From contig CM057009.1 of NCBI GenBank assembly GCA_029891345.1, positions 90,009,416 to 90,073,415 of the forward strand: DNA of 64,000 nucleotides, given 5' to 3'. The notes under the pieces are model-generated. The model searched no databases and was not told the DNA's origin. It was given only the letters and a program-made list of their open reading frames with translations. Source of the stretch: Dryococelus australis (lineage: Eukaryota > Arthropoda > Insecta > Phasmatodea > Phasmatidae). A program made the position numbers and the translations under genes. Shown in pieces: positions 48,100-58,747 of the stretch (position 1 is its first letter; each line of letters begins with the position of its first letter).

Positions 48100-50150
48100 A
48101 CTAGTGAGTGTCCAATTCCAGTAAAAATGAGAACAAAAGGAATATGACATTAGGAAACATATAAATGCAATATTATTAAACAGGCTAAAGTTAAAGGACT
48201 GGAATACCAGAACTACAAAGGAAAAACTGTTTCAGCAAGATTATTGGGTCATCCATTTGGGTAGGTTAATATTAATCACTTTGTAAAAGTTTGCTTTATA
48301 GTTTGTGAACAAAACCAATTAGAAATGAAGTAACTTTGTGTTAATGTGTTAATATTCATTAATTTATATATATTCATAAACATTTTTGACTACTGATTGG
48401 GACCAATGAAAATACTGTTCCAGTAAGATAAATAGGTCACCCAGGCAGATAGTTTACCTTTGTTTACACATTACATTGTTATTTTTCTATGTTACATTTT
48501 TGTGCAAACGCAGACATGATTGCTTCAGCAAGATTTCTGAAGAACAACACATGCAAATCTTCCAACATTTTGTATGATATGGGTACGAAGAATGAGGAAG
48601 ACATTTTCTTATCCAGCCTTATTGGACCTCAAGAGATAAAACGAAGGCGACCTCGCAAATAATCATCTGTAAGTAAACCTAAAAAGTTTGTTTACAAATA
48701 CTTCATTTTGGTACATTGCCAGAGGTTTGAGGTTCGCAAGAAACCTTTTGTGAGACTCTTTGGAGATGTAAGTGTGAAGAGTCTGTGACACCTCCAAAGT
48801 TATATTTTGAAAGACAACACTCCGAAAGATATGAGAGGTATTGGTAACATAGATAGAGCTCTTCCTAACAAAAATATACTGCTACTGAATTAATACATAT
48901 CATCATTCCCAGTTTCTGTCACACACTATTCGTCATGCCAATACAGATTCCTTCCATCAGAGTTGAATTGCCAGAAAATGTATGAATTGTTTAGAACTCA
49001 ATATCCTAACTCTCCAATAACTTATAAGTATTATGTGAACTATTTTAACACTCTTTTTGAATTGTTGTTTGGTCTTCCTCAAGTTGGCACTTGTGTTAAC
49101 TGTGATGAACTGATGGCGAGACTGAAGAGTCCATCTCTTAATGTAGTTGCCAAAGAGTAGCAGAAGCTGAACTCCAGATACACAACATAGAAGCAAAATG
49201 TACTCCAATATAATGAAAGTAACAAGAGAAGATTGTCAAAACAATCCGGAATTGTTCGGACATTATTTCGATTATTGTCAGAATCTTTCCTTGCCTAAAA
49301 TACCCGTCCAAGATATAATTTATACGAGCAATTGTGAGTTAACATATTTGGTGTCCATAAGATGAAGACAAATGCATCAGTTCTATATACATACCATGAA
49401 GGTATTGCACGTACAGGTGCCAATGAAGTGTGTACATTTTTACTGAACTATACAACTGAATATGTGCCACATAGTGTGAAAGAACTAAGACTTTTCTCCG
49501 ATGGAGCTTTTGGCGAAAATAAGAACCATATAATGATCCGACTGTGTCAGACTCTTGTTGATACAAAAAGGTTCGACAAAATACAACATTACTTCCCGGT
49601 ACGAGGTCACTCCTTCAACGCTTGTGACCGAGATTTTTCTATAATCAAGAAAGCTGTTAAAAAGGTTGACCGAATCTATGATGTAAAATAATATTGTAAA
49701 CTGCTTCTTGATGCACCGAAACAACCAAATAAGTTCACATTTAATTTTGTTGAGATTAGTGATATACTGAACTTCGTCGAGTGGTGGCCAACAATGTATA
49801 AATGGGGTGGTATTTCAAAAGAATCAAGAAAAATAGATGTCGCAAAAACTGCAAAGGTACTATTTCAGCCAGCATCATTTATGCATTTTAAGTATTTGTC
49901 TGAGATCCAAGGAACTGTGACCACAAGGGAATTTATAGATCGACTGGTGCACCACTCTTTCAGTTTGAAGCTGAAACATAGTGTTAAGCTACCAACTTAA
50001 CAGCCATATGAAGAACCAAATTGTATAAAAGATAAAAGATTGAAGACCTGAAGAAACTTCGTATTTATATACGTGAAGAATACAAAGGTTTTTCCATGAA
50101 ATTTTGGTATTGCCGACATCACGCAATGAGAGTTCGGACAATGATTTAAA
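48100..50150 (+). pseudogene. transposase-like gene relic of the TTAA element
   Basis: Plus-strand pieces in order: VKGLEYQNYKGKTVSAR (48.2 kb), HDCFSKISEEQHMQIFQHF (48.5 kb), GPQEIKRRRPRK, YFILVHCQRFEVRKKPFVRL (48.7 kb), DNTPKDMRGIGN, a 65-codon frame with YPNSPITYKYYVNYFNTLFE and GTCVNCDELMARLKSPSLN (48.96-49.16 kb), then 49362-49691 with YTYHEGIARTGANEVCTFLL, LRLFSDGAFGENKNH and YFPVRGHSFNACDRDFSIIK, and finally 49794-50000 and LRIYIREEYKGF. The pattern Asp ... RGHSF-x-x-CDRDF is that of insect transposon-encoded proteins with an RNase H-like core. Stops between segments show decay; some gaps may have been introns. Name uncertain; Sola-like is one candidate. Confidence 0.6.
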
Positions 50151-50223
50151 TGTCCATATAACAATTTTTTATTATTTATAATAATAAGTATTGTTTACTT
50201 GCTATCTATGTAGGCCCTGCTTC

Positions 50224-50237
50224 ACACACACACACAT

Positions 50238-50328
<91 letters not shown>
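50224..50328. repeat. compound (CA)n(TA)n microsatellite
   Basis: About 34 bp of CA followed by about 70 bp of TA, inside the right part of the TTAA element. A shorter (AT)n(GT)n tract sits just beyond its right end at 50602-50624. Confidence 0.9.
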
Positions 50329-50330
<2 letters not shown>

Positions 50331-50639
50331 TATTTGTAAATAAAGTGGTCATTTGTATTCACTTTACATGTTCTCTTTATAGAAATGGCACTTGTCCTAA
50401 TTACATGGTTATTTGCACACATAGTTATAATCACGTGGAACATGAACATGTAGAGCCATATATTAGTGTACACTCATGAGTATTTTGACTTCAGATAGGG
50501 AATATTGGAAGCTTATTATTCATTTAGTTGACAATCAGTGTTTTGTACGTCCTGAAAAATGGCTTTTATGGACATGTGCCCTTTCTTAAATGACTGACTC
50601 ATATATATATATATGTGTGTGTGTGTTGTTGCAAAGGTA

Positions 50640-53195
50640 ATTTGCTGATGTGGTAACCCAAAAATTTAGGCACTACAGCAAGAACTCCGTTATATTGAAG
50701 GTAGAGGATTCTGAACCAGTGTTATCAATTCCCTATCGTGTAGCACCTCCAAAACTGAAAATATTTCGGAATATTGTGTGTGATCTTCAAAAGGAGGACA
50801 TATTGGAGCCCTCTGAAAGCTGTTACTCCAGTCCAGCCTTTTTGCTGCCTAAGAAGGCACCAGGAGAGTACCATGTAATTTGCAATTACTGCAAGGTAAA
50901 CAAGCAAATCCACATTGACCCCTATCAATTCCCTATGATAGAATATGTTTTTCAACATGTAGAAAAAGCAAAGTGTTTCTCCATTTTCGACCTTGATTCA
51001 GCTTTCCTACTGTGCGACTTGTACACCGATTCGCGAGGGATATTGGCATTTGTCAACCCCTGGAGGCAATATCAATGGAAGTGATTGACAATGGGTTTGA
51101 ATTGTGGTCCATATACAATGTCACGTGTGTTGTTCTCAGTTTTTGGTAAATTCCAATATGGTTTCCTTTTCACTTACATCGACGATGTTTGTGTCCATAG
51201 TAAGATCTGTGAGGATCATTTGAAGCATTTGCATCTCTTCTTGGAGGCTTTGAGAGAGACTAGTCTCACAGTATATCTTGAAAAGGTTACCTGGGCGAAA
51301 ATCTATGTCAGGTACCTGGGCTGTGTTATTTCAGAAGGTAGGTTGCTGATGGACCCTGAAAAGATTAGACCAGTGATGAACTTCCTGGTCTCAAAGAATA
51401 TGTGTGGGGCGTGCTGTTTCCTAGGTTTGGTGGGTTTCTATGCGAAATTGACACCAAATTTGGTTGCTCTTGCAGAACCCTTAAATGCCTTGAAGAAGAA
51501 AGGGGTATCCTTTAGTTGAGGGGAAATACAGAATAATTTTTTTTGTGTGCTGAAAGAGAGACTGGCTACTCCTCCTGTTCTCCATTTGCCACATTTCGAG
51601 CAGCCATTTACTCTTTAGGTACATGTCAGTTCTAAGGTTTATGGTGCTGTGATGTGCCATATGAAAGGATATAGTTTGGCACCAGTATCCTATGCCAGTA
51701 GGCTGTTGACTCCTGCAGAACAAAAATTCTCGGCATACGAGAAAGAAGTCCTTGTTGCAATTTTCAGAATGGTACAGTTTATGTATTATTTAGAGAGCTA
51801 ATAGTTTGAATTACACACTGATAATCAGGCTCTGGGTATGATTTAAGTACCATGAAGCCTGCAGGGAGGTTAGCAAGATGGTTAGTTAGATTGACCTGTT
51901 TTAATTTTAAGATCAAGCATGCCAGAGGTGTTGACAGTGGTGTTGCTGATGCCTTGTCAAGGATGTTCGACTCAGATGAATTTCAGGTCGACCTCCCCGA
52001 CATGGTGTCGGCGGTTCAGATCCAAGATGCTGAGTAGCAAAAGGTGTCCTTTAGAACTCAATCAGAGATAGAGGGTGAAATAAAACAAGGTTCTAAGGTT
52101 GAAGTGCTCCAGAACTTTCATCAGACATTCTTGAAACTGCAACATCGCCAGGGAAAGGACCCTGAGTATTTAAAGATCAAAAATGATATTGATACTAGGA
52201 ATGGTGAACAGTTTAAGGTCAGGAAGGGCTTGATCAGTTATGTCGCTCCAAAAACTTCAACATTTAATTTTTTTGTACCGCAGGTGTTACGAGGCCCAAT
52301 ATACCAGCATTATCATAATACTTACTTTGGTGCACATTTTGCGCAAGATAAGACCATTTCAAGAATTAAGGAAATGTTTTCTCGCCTGGGCTAGTAAATG
52401 ATGTGGAGGGTTAAGTTAAGGAATGCTTGGAGTGTCAGCGAGCCAAGCTTTGAAATGCCAAAATTGTGAGTCCTTACAGTGGCAGTGTTGCAAAGTTCCC
52501 TTGGGAATGGGTGTACCTGGATATATTTGGCCTGCTACCTCATACTGCAGCTGGATTTACATCTATTATAGTGGCTGTTGATAGTTTTAGTAAGTTTGTG
52601 TTCTTTTCTCCTCTTAGGAACATGAAATCCAGTGAGATTTGTAAAGTTCTTGGTCAATACCTATTTCCTGTTTTTGGTTCACATGTACAAATAGTCACTG
52701 ACCTTTCCATTTATTTCGTATCCATGGAAATGAAAAACATTGCATTTTCATGGGGGATCAAGTTGGTTCAGACAACTCCATACTATCCCAAGGGCAACTT
52801 AGTAGAGAGGTCTAACCGAAATTTGAAAGTAGCTTTAAGAGCATTTCAAACTTGATCTCACGGGGTCTTCTTGAGTTTTGCTGGGAGGCTGGGATCTGGA
52901 AGAGGTCTGAAGTGAAACTACCCAAAGTTTGAAGAGGTATCAAACCAGATTAGCCTCCAGGAAACCCTATAATAGGGGTTCAGTTACCCTTAAGGTTGGT
53001 GGTAAAGTCTATGCAGAGACTCACTTTTTCACTAACAAGGCAGCAATGTTTAGTGCTAAGTAAGTGCCTAAATATGCTGGTCCTTTTGTGGTCAAACGAT
53101 TTTTGACTCCTGTAACTGTGTTGTTAGAGGATGCTGATCATCCTGATGTTTTTAATAAGGCATATCTTTCACAGATTAAACTAAGTATCTCATAG
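50640..53195 (+). pseudogene. Ty3/gypsy pol relic: RT, RNase H, integrase
   Basis: Reverse transcriptase: FLLPKKAPGEYHVICNYCKV, FSIFDLDSAF (first Asp), and after a stop GLNCGPYTMSRV, then FTYIDDVCVHS (YIDD catalytic pair, 51.17-51.20 kb) and YLGCVISEG. RNase H: SYASRLLTPAEQKFSAYEKE (51.7 kb) and HARGVDSGVADALSRMF. Integrase: YLDIFGLLPHTAAGFTS (first Asp), IVTDLSIYF (second Asp, with the usual Asn and Gly lost), YYPKGNLVERSNRNLK (Glu), and the C-terminal GPFVVKRFLTPVTVLLED. Stops interrupt every domain. Gag, protease and LTRs were not found, so the left end is truncated near 50.64 kb. It is transcribed rightward, opposite to the pol relic at 25 kb. Confidence 0.85.
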
Positions 53196-54865
53196 GTAGA
53201 GGTCTTGGGCAGTAGCCATTGAGGAGAGATTTTTTTGGTGTTATGTGTTTAGGGTATCATCTTGCCATCTTATTTATCTTGCTGAGAATTTGTTGTGTTT
53301 TCTTAAATATGCATTTTAGCTTAGCTCTAGTCAGGGTGGAAATGTTGTTCCAAGGAGTCACTTTCTCATATTCATCCATCATTTCATATTTTAGGGTTAA
53401 TGGTATGTAATCATCCTAATTTTGTTTAAGATGTGCTTTTAATATTACCTTCTAGTTAGTTAATTTTGATACGAGTATAAAAGTGTAGCCCTAATGTATT
53501 TTGTAAAGGGGAAACTATCCTCAGCCTTTGGATATTAAGAATAAGGTCCCTTAAGTTGTCTGCTTATCTTGGGAGCTATTGTTTTCAATTGTCTTGATTT
53601 GACATAAGGAATGAGGAGGTTCCTTTCTGATTGTGACTTCAGTTTACTTGCGCAAGTATGTCATATTTGTTCTGGTGCTGACGATGGAAATGATGCTGCT
53701 GTCATATCACCATCACCTTCCTGGCTTTTACTTGATGGAGCGGCATTCCATAGATTTCTTCGAGGCTGGCCACTTCGGCAGAACTTCTGGTCGCCCTTCC
53801 CACTCTTCAGTGAATTTCTCGGAAGTCCCTCCTAATGGGGGGGGGGGGGGACTCGAGACGCTGAGCACCTCAAAATGGCAATTTACGTCGTTCTGCTCCC
53901 GACCTACTACACAATCCCGGCAGAATACAGTCCATGTGATTTGGTGGAAGCATGTATTTTTGGCAGCCAGGAGTCAAGAATATTGCTATATATGCTATAA
54001 ATCGACTCTACCTTTGCGGCAACCTACAATATCCTGAAACAATGGAAGATTTTGAAGATTTCTAAATGGTCGGCTATGTACCCCGGCGCAGCAGAGACTT
54101 TCACGAACACGTGCAGTGCTGCTGCGGGTAGAGAAATTACTGGGTGGTATGGCGACCCTGGCTGCGGGACACAGCGCGGCTGTCACCTGTCACGTGGCCA
54201 ATCAGCCAATTACCGCCCATGCTCGCTGCTTCCGGGAATTTAGACCTGCAATGCCGCCCACCTGATTTCCAAGAAATTAGCAATTGCATTTTGGTGTCAG
54301 AAGCCAGTGCGCGCTCGCGCTCAGCTGTTGCTGAGTGGAAATAACTTCCTTGGTGGACTGTGATTGGTTGTTTTAAAAAAGTGTATTACTGGGCGGGAGT
54401 ATTGTAATGAAAAATTAAATTATTCCCCTTCCCCAGGGGTTGGGAGTTCTGAGCCACCTGATTGACCTGAGGTTTTCCACTCCCCTCCTGGGGTGTAATA
54501 TTGGCTGGGTATATATTCCTTGGAGTTTCCTGATTCGAGAGAGAAGGTGGCTCCAAGGTTCAGCAGACCTTCCCTGCCTGAATTAAGAATGAAAAAAATG
54601 AAATGAAAGAAGTCATAATGGTAGGCCCAACTGGCAAGACTTGAACATTTCAAAGTCCTTTTAGATAATTTTTGAAAATAGCTTCCTTAATGGAAAAATG
54701 TGGAGAGTGAGCTTAGTTTCCTCTGATAACTTTTATAAAATATTAGCAAATTCTAAAAAGTAAAGTCATGATTGGCCTTGGTCTTGCTAAGTGACCATGA
54801 GAATGATTTGCAAAGATAGTGTCATTAAAAAAAAATACTCAGAAGGATTTAGTAATGGTTAAAAT
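53196..54865. other. gypsy 3' region or unrelated insertion; G+C-rich, promoter-like part
   Basis: The part at 53.6-54.6 kb is G+C-richer than its surroundings. It has CCAAT-type words (GTGGCCAATCAGCCAATTAC near 54196, GTGATTGGTTG near 54360), a TATA-like GGGTATATATTCC near 54507 and a G14 run at 53837-53850. This could be a degenerate LTR of the gypsy element, but no second copy exists here to prove it. Frames of 60-130 codons lack motifs. Confidence 0.4.
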
Positions 54866-55135
54866 CAAAGAATTTCTCTAAATGGCCCCTGTAACTTTAA
54901 ATGGCCAGACATTTGTAAGTGAAATAATAAAATACTTCATTATCTGTTCAAGATAAAAGAATTTCTCTAAATAGCTCCTGTAAATTTAAATGACCAGACA
55001 TTTTGTTAGCGAAGTAATACACTACTTAGTTATTTGTTTAAGGTATAACATTTTCTCTAAATGACCCCTGTAACTTTTAATGGTCCGAAATTTTGTAATA
55101 CAATACTTAGTAAATTTTCCAATATAAAGAATTGC
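54866..55135. repeat. tandem repeat, three units of about 90 bp
   Basis: Units begin AAGAATTTCTCTAAATGGCC, AGAATTTCTCTAAATAGCTC and ACATTTTCTCTAAATGACCC, each followed by TGTAA(C/A)TTT(A/T)AATG and an ACATTTTGTTA-like block. The units are diverged, so the array is old. A fainter fourth unit may follow. Confidence 0.75.
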
Positions 55136-55876
55136 GTGAATTGGCCTTTTTTTGAAGGACCATACTTGTAAATAATGTATCCATTTTTCTATGAAAGTTT
55201 AGCTTTGATATTAGAGAACAGCCAGTAACATATTATCTTTTCATATATATAGTTGGCCTTTGTTTGGGAATATGGCCATAAATTATAAAATCATAACTCG
55301 TTGGCCTTAATTTCTCTTGTATGTGGCCAAAGTTTTTTAAGGGCGGTATATTGGAAACTACTGTTTTATTAATTAGAGGGTTTTGCTCGACATTTTTGAT
55401 CATTGTAATTGAGGTGATTTAGAGTTTATAGAAATGTCACATGGCCATAAAAATTTTTATTTGAAACTTTTGTATTTTACAAAATGTACAAAACAAATGT
55501 AATATTTGATATGAACAAAATATAATAACATCTCGGATCAAATAAAGAAACAAATCAAAGTGTAATCTCATGTGTTATAAATTGGGGAACGGGTGGGGTC
55601 TCCTTTTTAGATTTTATGTTCAGCCCTCAGTTACTTGCAAAGAGGTTGTTTTTGAAGATGTTGGAAGTATGATAATTGTAATGCTTTTGGGGTATGGTTT
55701 TATGGCCCCTTTGATGCGCCCTTGTGGAGAAGGATGTATCAATATATGTATATAGGTATACTGAATGGAAAGAAGTAAAACGAAATTTTTTATATATTAA
55801 TAAAAACTTTACTAGGGGATATAATTTTCTCCTATTAGATTATTATATACGAATTATAAGAACTTCTTCCCATTTG

Positions 55877-55949
55877 GGCTCACCGTAGCTTCATGGACAA
55901 GATGCTCGACTCCTAAGTAAAAGGCCCAAGGTTGGAATCGTGCCCCTAA
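55877..55949 (+). tRNA. tRNA-Arg(CCT)-like pseudogene or SINE head
   Basis: GTAGCTTCATGGACAAGATG (A-box side), an anticodon-like CTCCTAAG with CCT at 55912-55914, and a T-arm-like GGTTGGAATCG give the layout of an Arg(CCT) tRNA. The anticodon stem pairs poorly and the B box departs from GGTTCGA, so it is unlikely to be functional. Confidence 0.4.
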
Positions 55950-56187
55950 ATTAGAATTTTTTCTGTTTAAAATGTTAGCAGCTGTCACGGCAAAGTGCGA
56001 AATCTATCTAATTTAAATTTTAAGACCAATTTTTACATAAAATTAATTTTATAATAATTTAACTATATTATTTAAAATATAATTTTTTTTGGCAATTTTC
56101 AAATTATAAATACATTACATATAAAAAAATAATTATAATTTTTTATAAATGTATCGATTCCTAGATGTCTGATTGATAAGGTGCACA

Positions 56188-56791
56188 GCCGAGTGCACCG
56201 CGAGCTTGTCGATACACACTCAAGGAATTCAATCATTGTGGGAAGCGGTGCCGGGTAACAGGTAAAAGCATACCTCTTCAGTCCAGAATGGCACTCCTGG
56301 CATTGTTTAACATAATCGATATGATATCACTACCATATGCGCCTTGAAAAGGCGAGTCCGGTGATATGTAACACTTAATACTTACCGCTTTAGGTTTTGT
56401 AATTATAAATATATTTAAATTAATAAAATAATATTTTACATTTTTGGGGTAAAAGGTTAATGGTCTAAAGTCCTGAATCCCTCACACCTGGCTCCTAGTC
56501 GACATGAATTACACATTCCTGTTAGAGAAAATGTTGAAAATGCCCTTTTCTAGGAAGTCCTTTCTTGCAGCTGGGGAAAAAGAAAAATTTTGTAGGGAAA
56601 AATGTTCTTTTTTGGGTAAAGGAATCTATTTCTGAAGGGTCTTCGTTTTAAAACGTGAGATTGTGTGTAAGATATTCGTTTCTGAGAAAATTAAAAAACA
56701 GTACATTTCAAAATGGCGGTCGGCCGACACTCCTGCAAATCCCGACTCCCGAAACCTAAACCTGTCCCAGGTCTCTCCATGGCCTACTACT
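56188..56791 (-). repeat. right terminal inverted repeat of the 11.4 kb element
   Basis: Mirror of 45415-46021. Its outer end reads CATGGCCTACTACT followed directly by the CTCGTG target duplication. Confidence 0.85.
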
Positions 56792-56797
56792 CTCGTG

Positions 56798-57241
56798 CAT
56801 TAGACTAATTTTAAAACTAAAACACACGGACCACATATTCTAATATAAAAATAAACCTAAGTGGATTGATTTAAAAACCGCTGTACATTTATTGTGGCGG
56901 TAACGCTGCTGAAGAAAGTCTTGTTGACAGGGCTACCTCGTTATTTTTCGAACAAATTTACTTTTCCTCATTGTAATGAACTCAATCCAAACACTCCGTC
57001 ACAAAATCCAAATAAATTATCTTTTCCATCTCATAAATCGTGTTATGGTTCATCTTTCACTGTAAGAGCGATGATAACATGGAACGAGCTACATCAGTCC
57101 GCAAGAGATACCCAATCCACTCATGTGTTTATATATATACTGCTAAATTACCTGCCAAATAAACTGTTTTATTATTACCTTGAAACCGATGAAAGCCTGA
57201 GGTTTACTGCAATATTGAAAAATCAACCAATTTTACAGTGA
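56798..57241 (+). pseudogene. CR1/Jockey-type LINE, C-terminal part (right of the insertion)
   Basis: Continues the LINE cut at 45414, with codons for C-I-R-L-I directly after the CTCGTG junction. In the 115-codon frame 56894-57241, GLPRYFSNKFTFPHCNEL, SCYGSSFTVRAMITWNELHQ and a short end correspond to the C-terminal region of CR1/Jockey ORF2. No poly(A) or 3' microsatellite was resolved. Confidence 0.75.
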
Positions 57242-57428
57242 CGTTGGAAATAACTGTGCCCACTCGTATCTCATCTGGCTGGTGATCTGTCGAGGTTGCT
57301 TACATGTGTGAGTGTGCGCGCTCGTGTTTTGTATATGCGTTATTGGTCGTGTTTTATAGATGTACAAGCAGCCTGACATCGTTTCGCTCAGGTTTTAAGG
57401 AGTTATTGAAATTCATGCCTATACATGA

Positions 57429-57653
57429 GACTAGCCGTGACTACCTGCCACTACCAGTGACTATCCGCGATCGCCCATGACTATCCGTGACTACCTGCGA
57501 CTATCCATGACTACCCGCGACTACCAGTGACTACCCGTGACTACCTGCGACTACCCGTGGCTACCCGTGACTACTTGCGACAGCCTACGACTACCTGCGA
57601 ATACCCGTGACTACCCGTGAAAATCTGCGACTACCCGTGAATACCGGCGATTT
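57429..57653. repeat. 10-bp minisatellite, about 22 units
   Basis: Units of CTACCCGTGA, with CTACCTGCGA and CTATCCATGA variants, keep exact 10-bp register over about 220 bp. The plus strand is C-rich and the period equals one DNA helical turn. No long frame crosses it. Confidence 0.9.
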
Positions 57654-58279
57654 TATTTTTTAACTAAACATAGCCTATGTCCATCTGGAAGAATGTAGCT
57701 TTCTTACAGTGAAATAATTTTAAGACTCGGCATTGTAGTTTCCAAGATTAGCCGTTACATATAAACAAATAAACAAACTCATATTTCCTCATTATTTTAG
57801 TACAGATGTGCATTCGTGTTTTCTTGATATATGCGTGCTCGGGTTTTTACAAATGTGTGTGTGTGCCCATGCTGTGAAAAAGTTGCGGCTTGTGGAAGTG
57901 TAATGTTTGTATGGATGACGATTATTATGTAGGTGCGAGTGTAAAAACACGCTTACTTAAATGTCAATCCGTTTAATATGACTGTCCTGAATTGTGTCTG
58001 TATAAAACTGGGAAAGTATTTTCTTTCTCATTCTTTTAGAAATTGTTTGCTGAATCGCGTGTAAAATTTTTTCATAATTAATTTCATAGACCAGTTAAAA
58101 TTTGTGAACTTATATAGTAAATTTAAGTGCAATTTTGGACTTTAAAATGCAACATGTGTGTCTAAATTGTAAAATGTGGTTAAGTGGAAGATAAGGCATG
58201 TTGCCATAACATAGCAACAATATTAATAAAGACGTTATCTAACATATTGCACTTTGCAAATTTAGAGATGTTGACCCAA
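57654..58279. other. intergenic DNA, nothing recognised
   Basis: AT-rich with short GT runs near 57855. No supported feature. Confidence 0.45.
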
Positions 58280-58555
58280 CATGTCGGGGCTGCGGTGATG
58301 TAGTGGCCAGGCTATTGGCCTCCCATCAAGGCCAAACGGGTTCGATCCCCGACGGGATCTATGCCGGATTTTCGCATGTGGAGATTGTGTCCAGCGATGT
58401 CGCCGGTTGGCGGGTTTTCTGGGGGATCTCCCGTTTTCCCCATCCTGGCTTTGCTGCGCTGCTCCATCCTGCCCTCGCTTTACCCCCATCGGCTCTAAAG
58501 ACCACAATGTTAAGAGGAGACCAAATCTCTCCACTCACTACTAAGCCCCACACCC
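58280..58555 (+). mobile_element. tRNA-derived SINE, full-length copy
   Basis: The head has a TGATGTAGTGGCCAGGC A-box side and a perfect B box, GGGTTCGATCCCC (58338-58350). The anticodon-like arm TTGGCC/GGCCAA pairs around TCCCATCAA. The body and tail match the 42.6 kb copy, including GTTTTCTGGGGGATCTCCCG. It is one of the best preserved copies in the window. Confidence 0.8.
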
Positions 58556-58747
58556 TACACTGTACAAGAGATATTTTTGGCCACTCTCCTCACACGAAGA
58601 ATTTGGCAACTGTAAAACGGGTCGCTCAGTTAATTTATCTTCTAATTTTTTTAATGCCTGCGGTTGCTCAGGCCCCCATACAAAATCGATATTTATGTTT
58701 GGAATTGCTTCACTCGTGACACATAAACATAGTAGAGTAAGATATAT

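Larger units (their letters stand above)
47692..50585 (+). mobile_element. about 2.9 kb DNA transposon with TTAA-type ends
   Basis: GAAAGGGCACGTGTCC (47692-47707) is an inverted match to GGACATGTGCCCTTTC (50570-50585). The right end is followed by TTAA, and the left is preceded by GTAAA, a decayed TTAA. An additional inverted copy, ACATGTGCCCATTCTTAA, lies at 47784-47801. TTAA targeting is known for piggyBac, Kolobok and some Sola elements. The gene inside (48.1-50.15 kb) belongs to a transposon-type family common in insects. The superfamily is not assigned with confidence. Confidence 0.55.
45415..56791. mobile_element. 11.4 kb Maverick/Polinton-like element with nested insertions
   Basis: The ends read AGTGGTAGGCCATAGAGAGG on the left and, reverse-complemented, AGTAGTAGGCCATGGAGAGA on the right. 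They are flanked by CTCGTG on both sides (45409-45414 and 56792-56797). Joining the flanks with a single CTCGTG restores the LINE frame across the junction, so the 6-bp target duplication is real. Long inverted repeats, a 6-bp duplication and AG termini are properties of Maverick/Polinton elements. Of the coding capacity I can see only a short polymerase-linked motif at 46.7 kb; integrase, ATPase and capsid genes are not visible. Later insertions occupy about 47.7-53.2 kb. Confidence 0.65.

Noticed and set aside
48100..53195. reading the TTAA-element gene and gypsy pol as the Polinton's own genes
   Set aside because: The first lies between its own inverted ends, and the second has YIDD reverse transcriptase and RNase H, which Polintons lack. 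Both fit nested insertions better.
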